From Ginsengibacter hankyongi (lineage in GTDB: Bacteria > Bacteroidota > Bacteroidia > Chitinophagales > Chitinophagaceae): DNA of 64,000 nucleotides. The notes beneath the pieces are model-generated. The model searched no databases, was not told where the DNA came from, and saw only the letters and a program-made list of their open reading frames with translations. The position numbers were made by a program, and so were the translations under genes. Position 1 is the stretch's first letter. The number at the start of each line of letters is the position of its first letter. Below, piece by piece: positions 18,071 through 26,725 of this stretch. Location: assembly GCF_008710285.1 (NCBI RefSeq), contig NZ_VYQF01000002.1, positions 124,001-188,000 on the forward strand. The letters run 5' to 3'.

Positions 18071-19003
18071 ATGAAAAAACTCCGCATTATTTTTATGGGG
18101 ACCCCTGAATTTGCAGTTCCTTCCTTAGAAAGACTTGTTGACGCAGGTTATAACATCGTAGCAGTAGTTACTGCGCCTGATAAACCATCAGGACGGGGAC
18201 TACAAATGAATGAAAGCGCTGTAAAAAAATATGCATTATCAAAAGGTTTAAAAATTCTTCAACCGGAAAAATTAAAGAACCCCGCTTTTATTAATGAATT
18301 AAAAGAACTGAACGCAGACTTGCATGTTGTTGTTGCGTTCCGCATGTTGCCCGAAGTAGTCTGGAACATGCCACCAATGGGCACTATAAATCTTCATGGC
18401 TCTCTGTTACCACAGTATCGGGGAGCTGCTCCAATTAATTGGGCAATTATTAACGGAGAGAAAGAAACTGGTGTAACTACATTTAAACTTCAACAGGAAA
18501 TTGATACCGGTAATATTTTATTGCAACAAAAAATCACAATAGGGGATGAAGAAAATGCCGGTGAATTACATGACCGGATGAAGGAGATTGGGGCTGATTT
18601 GCTTTTACAAACTATAAATGAGTTGGTAAATAAAAATCTTAAAGAAACAGAGCAAACTCAAACATCATCCCTCAACAGTCATTCTTTGCGTCATGCTCCA
18701 AAAATATTTACAGAAACGTGTGAAATAAAATGGGAAAAAAGTGTTGATGAAGTTTATAATCTCATTCGTGGACTATCACCATATCCAACAGCCTTTACTT
18801 TTTTAAAAGGAAAAAAATTAAAAATATTTAATGTACAAAAAGAAATAACTAACATAAAAGAAAATCCGGGTGAACTAATTACGGATAGTAAAACCTATTT
18901 AAAATTTTCCTGTAATAATGGCTACATTTCCCTAAAAGAATTACAGTTGGAAGGAAAGAAAAAAATGTATGTTGAAGATTTTTTAAGAGGCTGGAGAATG
19001 TAA
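18071..19003 (+). CDS. fmt: Methionyl-tRNA formyltransferase
   Basis: Formylates initiator Met-tRNA using 10-formyl-THF. The N-terminal Rossmann domain begins RIIFMGTPEFAVPSLERL. The catalytic segment HGSLLPQYRGAAPINWA (about residues 109-125) contains the Asn/His/Asp triad region with the upstream INLHG. The C-terminal OB-like domain, with EIKWEKSVDEVYNLIRGLSPYP, recognises the tRNA. The 310-residue length is normal. def is not adjacent. It probably shares a transcript with namZ. Confidence 0.96.
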   Translation: MKKLRIIFMGTPEFAVPSLERLVDAGYNIVAVVTAPDKPSGRGLQMNESAVKKYALSKGLKILQPEKLKNPAFINELKELNADLHVVVAFRMLPEVVWNMPPMGTINLHGSLLPQYRGAAPINWAIINGEKETGVTTFKLQQEIDTGNILLQQKITIGDEENAGELHDRMKEIGADLLLQTINELVNKNLKETEQTQTSSLNSHSLRHAPKIFTETCEIKWEKSVDEVYNLIRGLSPYPTAFTFLKGKKLKIFNVQKEITNIKENPGELITDSKTYLKFSCNNGYISLKELQLEGKKKMYVEDFLRGWRM

Positions 19004-19011
19004 ATGGCTAA

Positions 19012-20076
19012 TTACTTCACATAGCTCAAAGCACAATCAAATTTATCTCCAGAACCTAATTCTTCTGCAGCAGCATTGCTGATAATAATTGTAAGCCCTG
19101 CATTTTGTTTTATATCAGGTATAGCATCTAACACTTTAGCATAAACGCTTTTATTGGTTGCATTATCGGTTACCTTAATAACTGAACCGGGAGGAGCATC
19201 ATTACTAAAGCAATAATATTTTCCATCCTGCCAGCCACTGGTAGATTTAAAAGTACTCCCGGTGCCGTTGGCACTTACAGGAGATTTTTTTTCTGACTGG
19301 TCATCATACAATTTTTTAAAAAATCCTCCGGAAAAATTAATATTACTCTTCGTGTTTTCAATTGTTACCGTAACTTTAGGCTCGTCTGTTTCTGGAGTTG
19401 TAATATCCTTTTTTTCCTGTTTATCTGCATCGGGGACTTTTACAGGTGGGAGCCTTTCAGGATTTATAGCAGGCTTAATCGGCTCTGGTTTTGGTTCAGC
19501 ATTTTCATTCATAACATCGCCATTGGGCTTTATTGCTTTACCTGCCAAAGCTGATTCATTTTTATTTACTTTAAGGTAACCGACAATCAAAGGTGTACCA
19601 GCACTTACAGCATCCGACTGCATATGATTCCATTTTTTTATAGTTGTAAGTGGAACTTTATTGTACTTAATACTAATTCTGTATAATCCTTCCTTTGGCT
19701 GAACTGGATGATAAACAGGTATGAGTGCTTCACCACTACCTGCGGAGCCTGATTGTAAAAAATTATTTTCAGTCAGCGGGATTTTAATAGACTCTCCCAC
19801 GCTTAAACCATTTTCAAATTGCAGGTTATTATAAGAGGCTAAGCCCTTTGCAGTAACATTATATAATCTCCCGATACTATAAAAGTTTTCTTTAGGTACT
19901 ACTTTGTGAATGAGATACAAATTAGGTGTAGTTCCTTCTATTATAAGGCCATTTTTTTGGGCAAAAGAAATATTGCTAACAAAAAAAAGGGCCATAAAAA
20001 TACTTACCCATTTCACCATAACTAAAGGTTTTACTGATATTAGAAAACAAGTATTTGATATTTTATAATTTCTCAT
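19012..20076 (-). CDS. Secreted LysM protein with RlpA-like C-terminus
   Basis: A 354-residue exported protein. The signal peptide is best seen from an internal Met20 (MVKWVSIFMALFFVSNISFA), so the true start could be 20019 rather than 20076. Two LysM modules follow: YLIHKVVPKENFYSIGRLYN near 53 and YHPVQPKEGLYRISIKYNK near 125. A Pro/Glu/Lys-rich linker covers about 190-245. The last 90 residues (GWQDGKYYCFSND...) look like a double-psi barrel of the RlpA kind. It probably binds peptidoglycan in the periplasm. It lacks an obvious catalytic residue, so it may only bind or organise glycan strands. Confidence 0.8.
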   Translation of the reverse strand: MRNYKISNTCFLISVKPLVMVKWVSIFMALFFVSNISFAQKNGLIIEGTTPNLYLIHKVVPKENFYSIGRLYNVTAKGLASYNNLQFENGLSVGESIKIPLTENNFLQSGSAGSGEALIPVYHPVQPKEGLYRISIKYNKVPLTTIKKWNHMQSDAVSAGTPLIVGYLKVNKNESALAGKAIKPNGDVMNENAEPKPEPIKPAINPERLPPVKVPDADKQEKKDITTPETDEPKVTVTIENTKSNINFSGGFFKKLYDDQSEKKSPVSANGTGSTFKSTSGWQDGKYYCFSNDAPPGSVIKVTDNATNKSVYAKVLDAIPDIKQNAGLTIIISNAAAEELGSGDKFDCALSYVK

Positions 20077-20207
20077 ACCGTTGTTTACAAAGATGGGATA
20101 AAAAAATTTATAATAAAATCACCACTAGAACCTTTTCGTTAAAATTTTATAAACAATACTTAATTCAAATATACTTTCAGATGTTAAATTAAAAGTTAAA
20201 ATAAATT

Positions 20208-21347
20208 TTATAATCGTTGTTGCCATCTAACGCTCATTTCATTTTTCCATTGTACAAAATCTCCATCACTTATATGTTTTCTTGCTTTTGTAACAATATC
20301 CAGATAAAATGCAAGATTATGAATACTTGCAATCTGCAATCCCAATATTTCTTTTGATTTAATTAAATGCCTCAAATAAGCTTTGCTATAGTAATTACTT
20401 ATTTCACAAACAATTCCTTCATCAATGGCAGAGAAATCTTTTTCCCATTTTTTATTATCAATATTGATTACGCCATTGCTTGTAAAAAGCATAGCGTTTC
20501 TCCCATTTCGCGTGGGCATAACACAATCAAACATATCAACTCCTAAAGCTATACATTCCAGTATATTCCAGGGAGTGCCTACTCCCATTAAATAACGCGG
20601 CCTGTTAACAGGAAGATTATTGCAACAAAACTCACATATTTCGTACATTTTTTCAGTAGGTTCACCAACACTCAGTCCCCCAATGGCATTTCCTGTCGCT
20701 CCCATGGAGGAAACATATTCGCATGATATCTTTCGTAATTCATGATGTGTACCTCCCTGCACAATCGGGAACAAATTCTGCGTGTAACCGTATTTGTTAT
20801 CCGTAGTATTAAACCGGTTAAAACACCTGTCAAGCCAGCGATGCGTTAATTCCATTGAAATTTTGGCATAATCATATTCACTTCCGCCTGGAGGGCATTC
20901 ATCAAAAGCCATAATAATGTCACCGCCAATTATCCGTTGAATATCTATTACCTTTTCCGGAGAAAATAAATGTTTACTACCATCAATGTGGCTTTGAAAT
21001 ATCGCTCCTTCTTCAGTTAACTTACGGGTACCAGTAAGCGAAAATACCTGGTAACCGCCACTGTCGGTAAGGATTGGTTTCTGCCAATTCATGAATTTAT
21101 GTAATCCACCAGCAGCCTCTAATACTTCCAGTCCCGGGCGCAAATACAAGTGATATGTATTTCCTAAAATAATTTGAGCTTTTACATCATCTGCCAATTG
21201 TTGCTGGGTTACAGCTTTCACACTTCCGACAGTACCAACAGGCATAAAAATGGGCGTACTAATTTCACCATGATCAGTAATAATTTTCCCGGCTCTTGCC
21301 TTCGATTGGCTATCATTATGTTGAAGCTGAAATTGTAATGCAGCCAT
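20208..21347 (-). CDS. tgt: tRNA-guanine transglycosylase
   Basis: Swaps guanine 34 of Asp/Asn/His/Tyr tRNAs for preQ1 on the queuosine pathway. The 379 residues carry the substrate-binding ILTDSGGYQVFS (about 90-101), the MAFDECPPG segment, the nucleophile region GVDMFDCVMPTRNGRN (about 262-277) and IASIHNLAFY near 335. The usual zinc cluster CxCxxC-x25-H is not intact: where E. coli has three Cys, this protein has IVCEIS, keeping one Cys and the His. The start is the ATG at 21347. The TTG at 21380 is inside the promoter element. queG is in the same window. Confidence 0.95.
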   Translation of the reverse strand: MAALQFQLQHNDSQSKARAGKIITDHGEISTPIFMPVGTVGSVKAVTQQQLADDVKAQIILGNTYHLYLRPGLEVLEAAGGLHKFMNWQKPILTDSGGYQVFSLTGTRKLTEEGAIFQSHIDGSKHLFSPEKVIDIQRIIGGDIIMAFDECPPGGSEYDYAKISMELTHRWLDRCFNRFNTTDNKYGYTQNLFPIVQGGTHHELRKISCEYVSSMGATGNAIGGLSVGEPTEKMYEICEFCCNNLPVNRPRYLMGVGTPWNILECIALGVDMFDCVMPTRNGRNAMLFTSNGVINIDNKKWEKDFSAIDEGIVCEISNYYSKAYLRHLIKSKEILGLQIASIHNLAFYLDIVTKARKHISDGDFVQWKNEMSVRWQQRL

Positions 21348-21377
21348 AAACTTTATTTCTTTTAATACAAGAGAACG

Positions 21378-21385
21378 CAAATATA
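21378..21385 (-). promoter_or_regulatory. -7 promoter element of tgt
   Basis: On the minus strand TATATTTG, an exact TAnnTTTG match, ends 30 bases before the ATG at 21347. It overlaps an in-frame TTG and so fixes the start at the ATG. Confidence 0.55.
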
Positions 21386-21435
21386 GTTTCGAAAAAATAA
21401 GTAACAGATTAAGCTCATTAAATGACGCCAGATAT

Positions 21436-21465
21436 TTTGTGTATAGAAAGAAGTAGTTATGTTTG
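21436..21465 (+). promoter_or_regulatory. Promoter of the glycosyltransferase gene
   Basis: TTTG at 21436, 18 bases, then TATGTTTG at 21458-21465. This fits the Bacteroidota TTTG-N19-TAnnTTTG promoter within one base of spacing. Only six bases separate it from the ATG at 21472, so the mRNA probably has almost no leader. Confidence 0.6.
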
Positions 21466-21471
21466 CATTCG

Positions 21472-22605
21472 ATGAAACTGACTGAATATGTGCATCATTG
21501 GGAAAATATTCTTTTCCTGGTGTTTTGTTTAATTACGCTTATACAGGTATTTTATTACCTGTTTTTCTTTGCCCGGCTGGCTTTTTATAAATCAAAGTCA
21601 AAATTAATTTCACAAACGCATCCTGTTTCTGTTATAATTTGCTCACGCGACGAAGCGGGCAATCTCGTAAAAAATTTACCGGGTGTATTAATTCAACAAT
21701 ACCGGACTACCCACGAAGTTATTGTTGTTAATGATAACTCATTTGATGAAAGCAAATATATACTTGAAGAATACCAGCGAACATACAAACAATTACATCT
21801 AATTGAATTAACGCAGGAAGCAAGATTTATTCCCGGAAAAAAATTTCCTTTAAGCATAGGCATTAAAACTGCCAAACACGAAATTGTTTTGCTTACGGAT
21901 GCAGATTGTGTTCCTGCAAGTGAGTTCTGGATTGAAAAAATGCAGGAAGGTTTTACTAATGGAACTGAAATTGTTTTAGGCTATGGCGCATTGCATAAAA
22001 AGAAAGGATTTTTTAATAAGCTGGTAAGATGGGAAACGTTGCATACAGCCTTGCAATATCTTTCGTATGCCAAAGCAGGCCTTACGTACATGGGCGTAGG
22101 AAGAAATCTTAGTTATAAAAAAAGTGTCTTTTTCAGGCATAAAGGCTTCTCATCTCATAACCATGTTCCGGGTGGCGATGACGACCTTTTTATTAATAAA
22201 GCTGCCACAAAAAAGAATACAGCCATTGTAATTGATAAAGATGCATTTACTCTATCTGAACCACCAAAAACATGGAAACAATGGATTCGACAAAAGAACA
22301 GGCATTATTCAACGAGCAAATATTATAAGGCAATTCATAAATTCTTATTGGGCTTATATGCTTTTTCTCATTTTCTTTTTTATCCATTATTTATTCTGTC
22401 AATATTATTTTATGATTGGGAACAGGCGCTGATTATTTTTGGAATTCGTTTTTTTATACAGGGAATTATTTTATTTAAAGTAACCAGAAAGCTGGATGAG
22501 AGAGATTTATTTCCCTGGTATTTACTCCTGGATATTTGGATGTTTTTTTATTACCTGTTATTTTCAACGGCTATTTTTAAAAAGCCTAAAGGCACGTGGA
22601 AATAG
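21472..22605 (+). CDS. Membrane glycosyltransferase, family 2
   Basis: A 377-residue GT2 enzyme. One N-terminal span (about 14-38) precedes a GT-A domain with VSVIICSRDEAGNL, VIVVNDNSFDES and the metal-binding LLTDADCVPAS near residue 145. GGDDDLFINK near 238 marks the acceptor/base region and KQWIRQKNRHYST near 272 the QxxRW-like motif of processive GT2 enzymes. Three C-terminal spans close the protein. The donor and product are unknown. It resembles polysaccharide or lipid-glycosylating GT2s of Bacteroidota. The start is the ATG at 21472, just after the promoter. rsmG follows within 25 bases. Confidence 0.87.
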   Translation: MKLTEYVHHWENILFLVFCLITLIQVFYYLFFFARLAFYKSKSKLISQTHPVSVIICSRDEAGNLVKNLPGVLIQQYRTTHEVIVVNDNSFDESKYILEEYQRTYKQLHLIELTQEARFIPGKKFPLSIGIKTAKHEIVLLTDADCVPASEFWIEKMQEGFTNGTEIVLGYGALHKKKGFFNKLVRWETLHTALQYLSYAKAGLTYMGVGRNLSYKKSVFFRHKGFSSHNHVPGGDDDLFINKAATKKNTAIVIDKDAFTLSEPPKTWKQWIRQKNRHYSTSKYYKAIHKFLLGLYAFSHFLFYPLFILSILFYDWEQALIIFGIRFFIQGIILFKVTRKLDERDLFPWYLLLDIWMFFYYLLFSTAIFKKPKGTWK

Positions 22606-22630
22606 AGCTAGCCATTAATTAGTGAACTTC

Positions 22631-23269
22631 ATGACAATGGAAATCCTAACAAAATATTTTACTGATTTTACAGAGAAGCAGATAAACCAATTTGCAGCAC
22701 TAAAAGATTTATATGCTGAATGGAATCAAAAAATAAATGTTATTTCAAGAAAAGACCTTGATAATTTTTATGAGCACCATGTGTTACATTCATTAAGCAT
22801 AGCAACTCAATTTAATTTTCCAGATAGTTATGATATTATGGATCTTGGCACCGGCGGCGGTTTTCCCGGGATTCCATTAGCTATATTTTTTCCTAAAGTA
22901 CGTTTTCACTTAGCAGATAGCATTAATAAAAAATTAAAAGTTGTAGAAGCAGTTACTGCTGCAATAGATTTAAAGAATGTAACAGTGCAGCATACACGGG
23001 CTGAAGATATTCATAATAAAAAATTTGATGTGGTTGTATCAAGGGCTGTAGCGCCATTAAAAGATCTTTGGTACTGGAGTAAGCCATTATTAAAAAAGAA
23101 ACCCGTTGATCAGCCTAAAAAAATAACCGGTCTTATTTGCTTAAAAGGTGGCGACCTGAATAATGAAATAGCTGAAAGTGGCTGCCGCCCCAGGATATGG
23201 GAGATAGAAAAAATATTTGAAGAAGAGTTTTTTAAAAAGAAATATATATTGCAGGTTAGTTCTCCTTAA
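22631..23269 (+). CDS. rsmG: 16S rRNA (guanine527-N7)-methyltransferase RsmG
   Basis: Methylates G527 of 16S rRNA with SAM. The Rossmann SAM-binding motif MDLGTGGGFPGIPLA lies near residue 72. It is preceded by LYAEWNQKINVISRKD and LHSLSIA and followed by ADSINKKLKVVE and VVSRAVAPL, all typical of RsmG. It has about 212 residues. The start could be ATG 22631 or 22637, and the GTG at 22622 is less likely. The last 14 bases overlap the convergent GNAT gene. Confidence 0.95.
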   Translation: MTMEILTKYFTDFTEKQINQFAALKDLYAEWNQKINVISRKDLDNFYEHHVLHSLSIATQFNFPDSYDIMDLGTGGGFPGIPLAIFFPKVRFHLADSINKKLKVVEAVTAAIDLKNVTVQHTRAEDIHNKKFDVVVSRAVAPLKDLWYWSKPLLKKKPVDQPKKITGLICLKGGDLNNEIAESGCRPRIWEIEKIFEEEFFKKKYILQVSSP

Positions 23270-23795
23270 TAAACCGGTATAACCATACATCAGTCTGCGG
23301 TGTATTTCCTATCGGAAAAGGATGTGTAACTCCCGAATTTATAAACCCAAACTTATTGTAAAAAGACTTTGCTCTTTCATTGTGTTCCCAAACACCCAGC
23401 CAGATTAATTCATAATTTTTTTCAGCAGCAAAATCCAAAGCAAAGTTCATTAATGCAGCACCAATTTTTTTAGAATGGTATTCTTTTAAAACATAAATTC
23501 TTTTTAATTCAATTGCTTTATGCCGGTTAATAATTTTAACATCGCTTATTTCTTCTTTCATTCTTATATATCCTGCAATATTTCCATTTACAAATGCAAT
23601 AAAGTAAAAGTCATCTGCATTACTTAATTCTTCAAAAACCTTTTTCTCATTAAAATACCCGGCAATAAACCCCTGCATATCCTCGTCAGTACAAGTTCCA
23701 TTAAAAGTATCAAAAAATGTTACTGCGCTTAATTCAGCAATTAATTTAGCTTCATCTGCAACCGCTCTTCGAATATGCAAGGCTTCTTTTACCAA
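23256..23795 (-). CDS. GNAT-family N-acetyltransferase
   Basis: A 179-residue acetyltransferase with the GNAT core: LHIRRAVADEAKLIAEL at the start, KRIYVLKEYHSKKIGAALM near 93-111 (acetyl-CoA-binding R/Q-x-x-G/A region, with KKIGAA), and LGVWEHNERAKSFYNKFGF near 132. The substrate is not evident, and similar proteins acetylate amino acids or small amines. There is no ATG near the N-terminus. The start seems to be the TTG at 23795, which overlaps the stop of the M1 peptidase gene upstream (TTGGTAA), suggesting coupled translation. Confidence 0.85.
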   Translation of the reverse strand: MVKEALHIRRAVADEAKLIAELSAVTFFDTFNGTCTDEDMQGFIAGYFNEKKVFEELSNADDFYFIAFVNGNIAGYIRMKEEISDVKIINRHKAIELKRIYVLKEYHSKKIGAALMNFALDFAAEKNYELIWLGVWEHNERAKSFYNKFGFINSGVTHPFPIGNTPQTDVWLYRFIKEN

Positions 23796-25660
23796 TTCAG
23801 TTTAAGTGTATTATTTTTTTGGTCAACATCCGCCATTCTTTTTGTTGGGTCAATTTCAACAAGCACCAAATCAGTAAGCGGATGTTTAAATTCAACAACA
23901 TAGGTCGGGTTAGTCCAGTTCCATTCGCTATGAGCAATAAATGGTCCTTTCCCTTCTGCGGGTTTATCTCCAAACATAAGGTCCAATGGAATATAATGGA
24001 TTTCCCTACTACTATCTTTAAAAGTAAGCTGAAGATCAATAGGCATAGGCATTTGACCTATTCTTCTCAATCGTATTTTAGAAATTCCATTTTCGCCCCA
24101 AAGACTATCAATCGCATAATCAATGCTCTTGGTAGTGGAGATCCAATATTCTTTATAACAGTCAAGTTGTACTCCGCTCACATCCTGTGCTACTTTCATA
24201 AAATCGGATGCATTGGGATGCTTAAATCTCCATAGCTTATAATATTCCAATAAAATTTTATCTCTTACCGAATCACTAACGATATAGCCTAGCTGCTCCA
24301 GAAACATTTCTCCTTTTGAGTAGGCGTTTATTTCATAAGCTAAGTTGGTATTGTAATGATCCGAATGCGTCGTTAGGGGTTCTTCCAGCTTTTGTTTCAT
24401 TAAAAAATAATAACCATTATAAGCACCCGCATGATTCAAAGGAAGAGCCTTTTGTCTTTCACTGGGTTCAATGTTCATTGCCTTATCATAATAAGCTGTT
24501 ACCTCTGCTTCTGCATAACTCGTAAAGCCCTCATCCATCCAGGGATAGAGGCTTTCATTAGTGCCCAGCATCATCTGGTACCAGCTGTGCATCCATTCGT
24601 GAAAAACACCCCCCAGTCCGGGGCCCCTTAACAAGGTGGCCATCGGGTATTCCATGCCGCCATCACCACCTTGTATAAATGAATATTGCGGATAAGGGTA
24701 TTTTCCAAAACGCTTTTCCATATAAGGCAAAACAGTAACCGCAGCATCAGCAACGGTTTGCCATTTCTTTTCAAGTGAGTCAACTTTTTTGTAAACAACG
24801 TTTAAAATAACTCCATCCTGTTTTCTTACAATATGTTCATAATTGGGGTCTGCAGCCCAAACAAAATCGTGTACATTATTGCCGATAAAATGCCATGTAC
24901 GTTTTGCGGAAGAAATATCTTTTAAAGGAGTTCCCGGCTTATCATAACCCCAACCAATAGACGCAGCGTTTTGCAATATCCCTGTTCCGGCGAGCTTATA
25001 CGCTTTATCAATTTTTATTGTAACATCATAATCTCCCCAAACACCGTAAAACTCCCGCGCTACATATGGTGTAGGATGCCATCCCTCATAATCATACTCA
25101 CACATCTTGGGATACCATTGGCTTATACTATATCTTATACCTTCAGCATTATCGCGACCGCTTCTTCTTATCTGCAGCGGGACCCGCGCTTCAAAAACTA
25201 GTTGAAAGTTTACTTTTGTTTTTGGCAAAATTGGTTTAGTAAGATCAACTTCCAAAATGGTACCATGCACCTTCATGGGTTGCTCCACTCCATTTAGTGT
25301 TAAAGATTTTATCTTTTGATAACCTATTTCTTCGGGCGTCAGTTTTGAAATACGGTCTCTTACACGTGAGTCCCAGTCTGGTCTACCATTAATTAATATT
25401 TTACCCAACTCCCGACTTCTCACATCCATTTCACTCCCCGGCTGAAATGCGTTCCAGTATAAATGGAAAAAAACACGATTCAACTTATCGGGAGAATTGT
25501 TAGTGTATTCTAATTTTTGTACGCCAGTAAAACGATTGGTATTCACATCAACATCTACATTCATATTATATTTCACGTGTTGCTGCCAACGATTGGGTTG
25601 AGAGGAAACAAATACGACAAATGCCAAATTAAAAATAATAACCAGACTAATTCTTTTCAT
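23789..25660 (-). CDS. M1-family zinc metallopeptidase
   Basis: A 623-residue exported aminopeptidase-like protein with a signal peptide at 1-20. An N-terminal beta domain (NTNRFTGVQKLEYTNNS) precedes the gluzincin catalytic site: His354-Glu355-Trp-Met-His358, then Glu377 in WMDEGFTSYAE, exactly the HExxH-x18-E of clan MA. The usual GxMEN anchor appears as GGMEYP about 20 residues before the HExxH. A C-terminal beta domain follows. It probably trims peptides in the periplasm or at the surface. A GNAT gene overlaps its stop codon. Confidence 0.92.
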   Translation of the reverse strand: MKRISLVIIFNLAFVVFVSSQPNRWQQHVKYNMNVDVDVNTNRFTGVQKLEYTNNSPDKLNRVFFHLYWNAFQPGSEMDVRSRELGKILINGRPDWDSRVRDRISKLTPEEIGYQKIKSLTLNGVEQPMKVHGTILEVDLTKPILPKTKVNFQLVFEARVPLQIRRSGRDNAEGIRYSISQWYPKMCEYDYEGWHPTPYVAREFYGVWGDYDVTIKIDKAYKLAGTGILQNAASIGWGYDKPGTPLKDISSAKRTWHFIGNNVHDFVWAADPNYEHIVRKQDGVILNVVYKKVDSLEKKWQTVADAAVTVLPYMEKRFGKYPYPQYSFIQGGDGGMEYPMATLLRGPGLGGVFHEWMHSWYQMMLGTNESLYPWMDEGFTSYAEAEVTAYYDKAMNIEPSERQKALPLNHAGAYNGYYFLMKQKLEEPLTTHSDHYNTNLAYEINAYSKGEMFLEQLGYIVSDSVRDKILLEYYKLWRFKHPNASDFMKVAQDVSGVQLDCYKEYWISTTKSIDYAIDSLWGENGISKIRLRRIGQMPMPIDLQLTFKDSSREIHYIPLDLMFGDKPAEGKGPFIAHSEWNWTNPTYVVEFKHPLTDLVLVEIDPTKRMADVDQKNNTLKLNW

Positions 25661-25764
25661 GCAATTAAAATATTAAAAATGCGAGGGCAAACTTCGTAAA
25701 ATAGAAGTTATAAAAAAAACAAAACTCATGGAGAATTGAAGTTAAATTCTTTGAATGACTAAAC

Positions 25765-26430
25765 TTAATTTTTCCCTTCCACCACAATCACAATCTCACC
25801 TTTTACATTTTTTTCATTAAAGTAACCATGTACTTCCCGCAATGTTCCCCTTTTATTTTCCTCAAAAACTTTTGTTAGTTCTCGGCTCACACAACATTGC
25901 CGTTCTTCGCCAAAATAATCTATAAAATCTTTTAAAGTTTTTACCAATCGCATCGGGCTCTCATAAAATATCATGGTTCGCTCTTCTTCAGCCATTTTTT
26001 TTAAAAAAGTTTGCCTTCCTTTTTTTAAAGGCAAAAAACCTTCAAAACAAAAGCTATTCATGGGTAACCCGCTATTTACCAATGCAGGTACAAAAGCAGT
26101 TGCGCCGGGAAGACACTCAACTTTAATATCATTTTTGATACACTCACGGACCAGTAAAAATGCGGGATCGCTTATTCCCGGCGTACCGGCATCTGTAATT
26201 AATGCCATCGTTTTGCCTGCACTTAACTGATCAATTAAATGATTATAAATTTTATGCTCGTTGTGCTGGTGATAAGGGGTTGTAGGTTTTTCAATATTAT
26301 AATAACGTAGAAGCTTAGCCGAAGTTCTTGTATCTTCCGCCAGGATCAAATCAACTGCCTTTAGTATTTCAATTGCCCTGAATGTAATATCAGCAAGATT
26401 ACCAATGGGCGATGGAACGATGTAGAGCAT
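25765..26430 (-). CDS. rsmI: 16S rRNA (cytidine1402-2'-O)-methyltransferase RsmI
   Basis: Methylates the ribose of C1402 in the decoding centre of 16S rRNA. The tetrapyrrole-methylase fold is plain: LYIVPSPIGNLADITFRA at the start, LAEDTRTSAKLL near 31, TDAGTPGISDPA near 81 and CLPGATAFVPALVNSGLP near 110, with the family's FEGFLP and ERTMIFYESPMR segments. At 221 residues it has a short C-terminus compared with E. coli RsmI (286). The ATG is preceded directly by a degenerate heptamer array (26441-26468). purS lies 49 bases upstream on the same strand. Confidence 0.95.
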   Translation of the reverse strand: MLYIVPSPIGNLADITFRAIEILKAVDLILAEDTRTSAKLLRYYNIEKPTTPYHQHNEHKIYNHLIDQLSAGKTMALITDAGTPGISDPAFLLVRECIKNDIKVECLPGATAFVPALVNSGLPMNSFCFEGFLPLKKGRQTFLKKMAEEERTMIFYESPMRLVKTLKDFIDYFGEERQCCVSRELTKVFEENKRGTLREVHGYFNEKNVKGEIVIVVEGKN

Positions 26431-26440
26431 TAAGTAATGT

Positions 26441-26468
26441 ACGATTTACGATGTATGATATATGATGC
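26441..26468. repeat. Degenerate heptamer array before rsmI
   Basis: Four heptamers in tandem: ACGATTT, ACGATGT, ATGATAT, ATGATGC. The array fills the 49-base gap between rsmI and purS. Similar 7-8 bp degenerate arrays with other units occur at 33340, 36567 and 37418 and after the lipoprotein at 31382. Confidence 0.55.
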
Positions 26469-26479
26469 AAAAAACCATA

Positions 26480-26725
26480 TCACGTAATTTGTATTGTATA
26501 CTCTTCCATAACCTGGTTTGCCAGTAGTTTTTTCGAAGCCTCTTCTGCAATTTGTTTCGCTTCCACGGCATTATCAGCTTCTATACTTAACTGGATGTGT
26601 TTTCCAATTCTTACATCTTCAATGTTTTTTAAACCAAGATTAGAAAGCCCGCCCATAACGGCCTTGCCTTGCGGATCTAACAATTCTTTTAGCGGCATTA
26701 TTTTTATTTCAGCAAGAAAATTCAT
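26480..26725 (-). CDS. purS: Phosphoribosylformylglycinamidine synthase, PurS subunit
   Basis: An 81-residue subunit that bridges PurL and PurQ and channels ammonia in step 4 of purine synthesis. The sequence FLAEIKIMPLKELLDPQGKA and the central GLSNLGLKNIEDVRIGK are characteristic of PurS. Its ATG overlaps the pssA stop by four bases (ATGA). purL and purQ are not next to it, so the subunit gene is separated from its partners here. Confidence 0.93.
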   Translation of the reverse strand: MNFLAEIKIMPLKELLDPQGKAVMGGLSNLGLKNIEDVRIGKHIQLSIEADNAVEAKQIAEEASKKLLANQVMEEYTIQIT

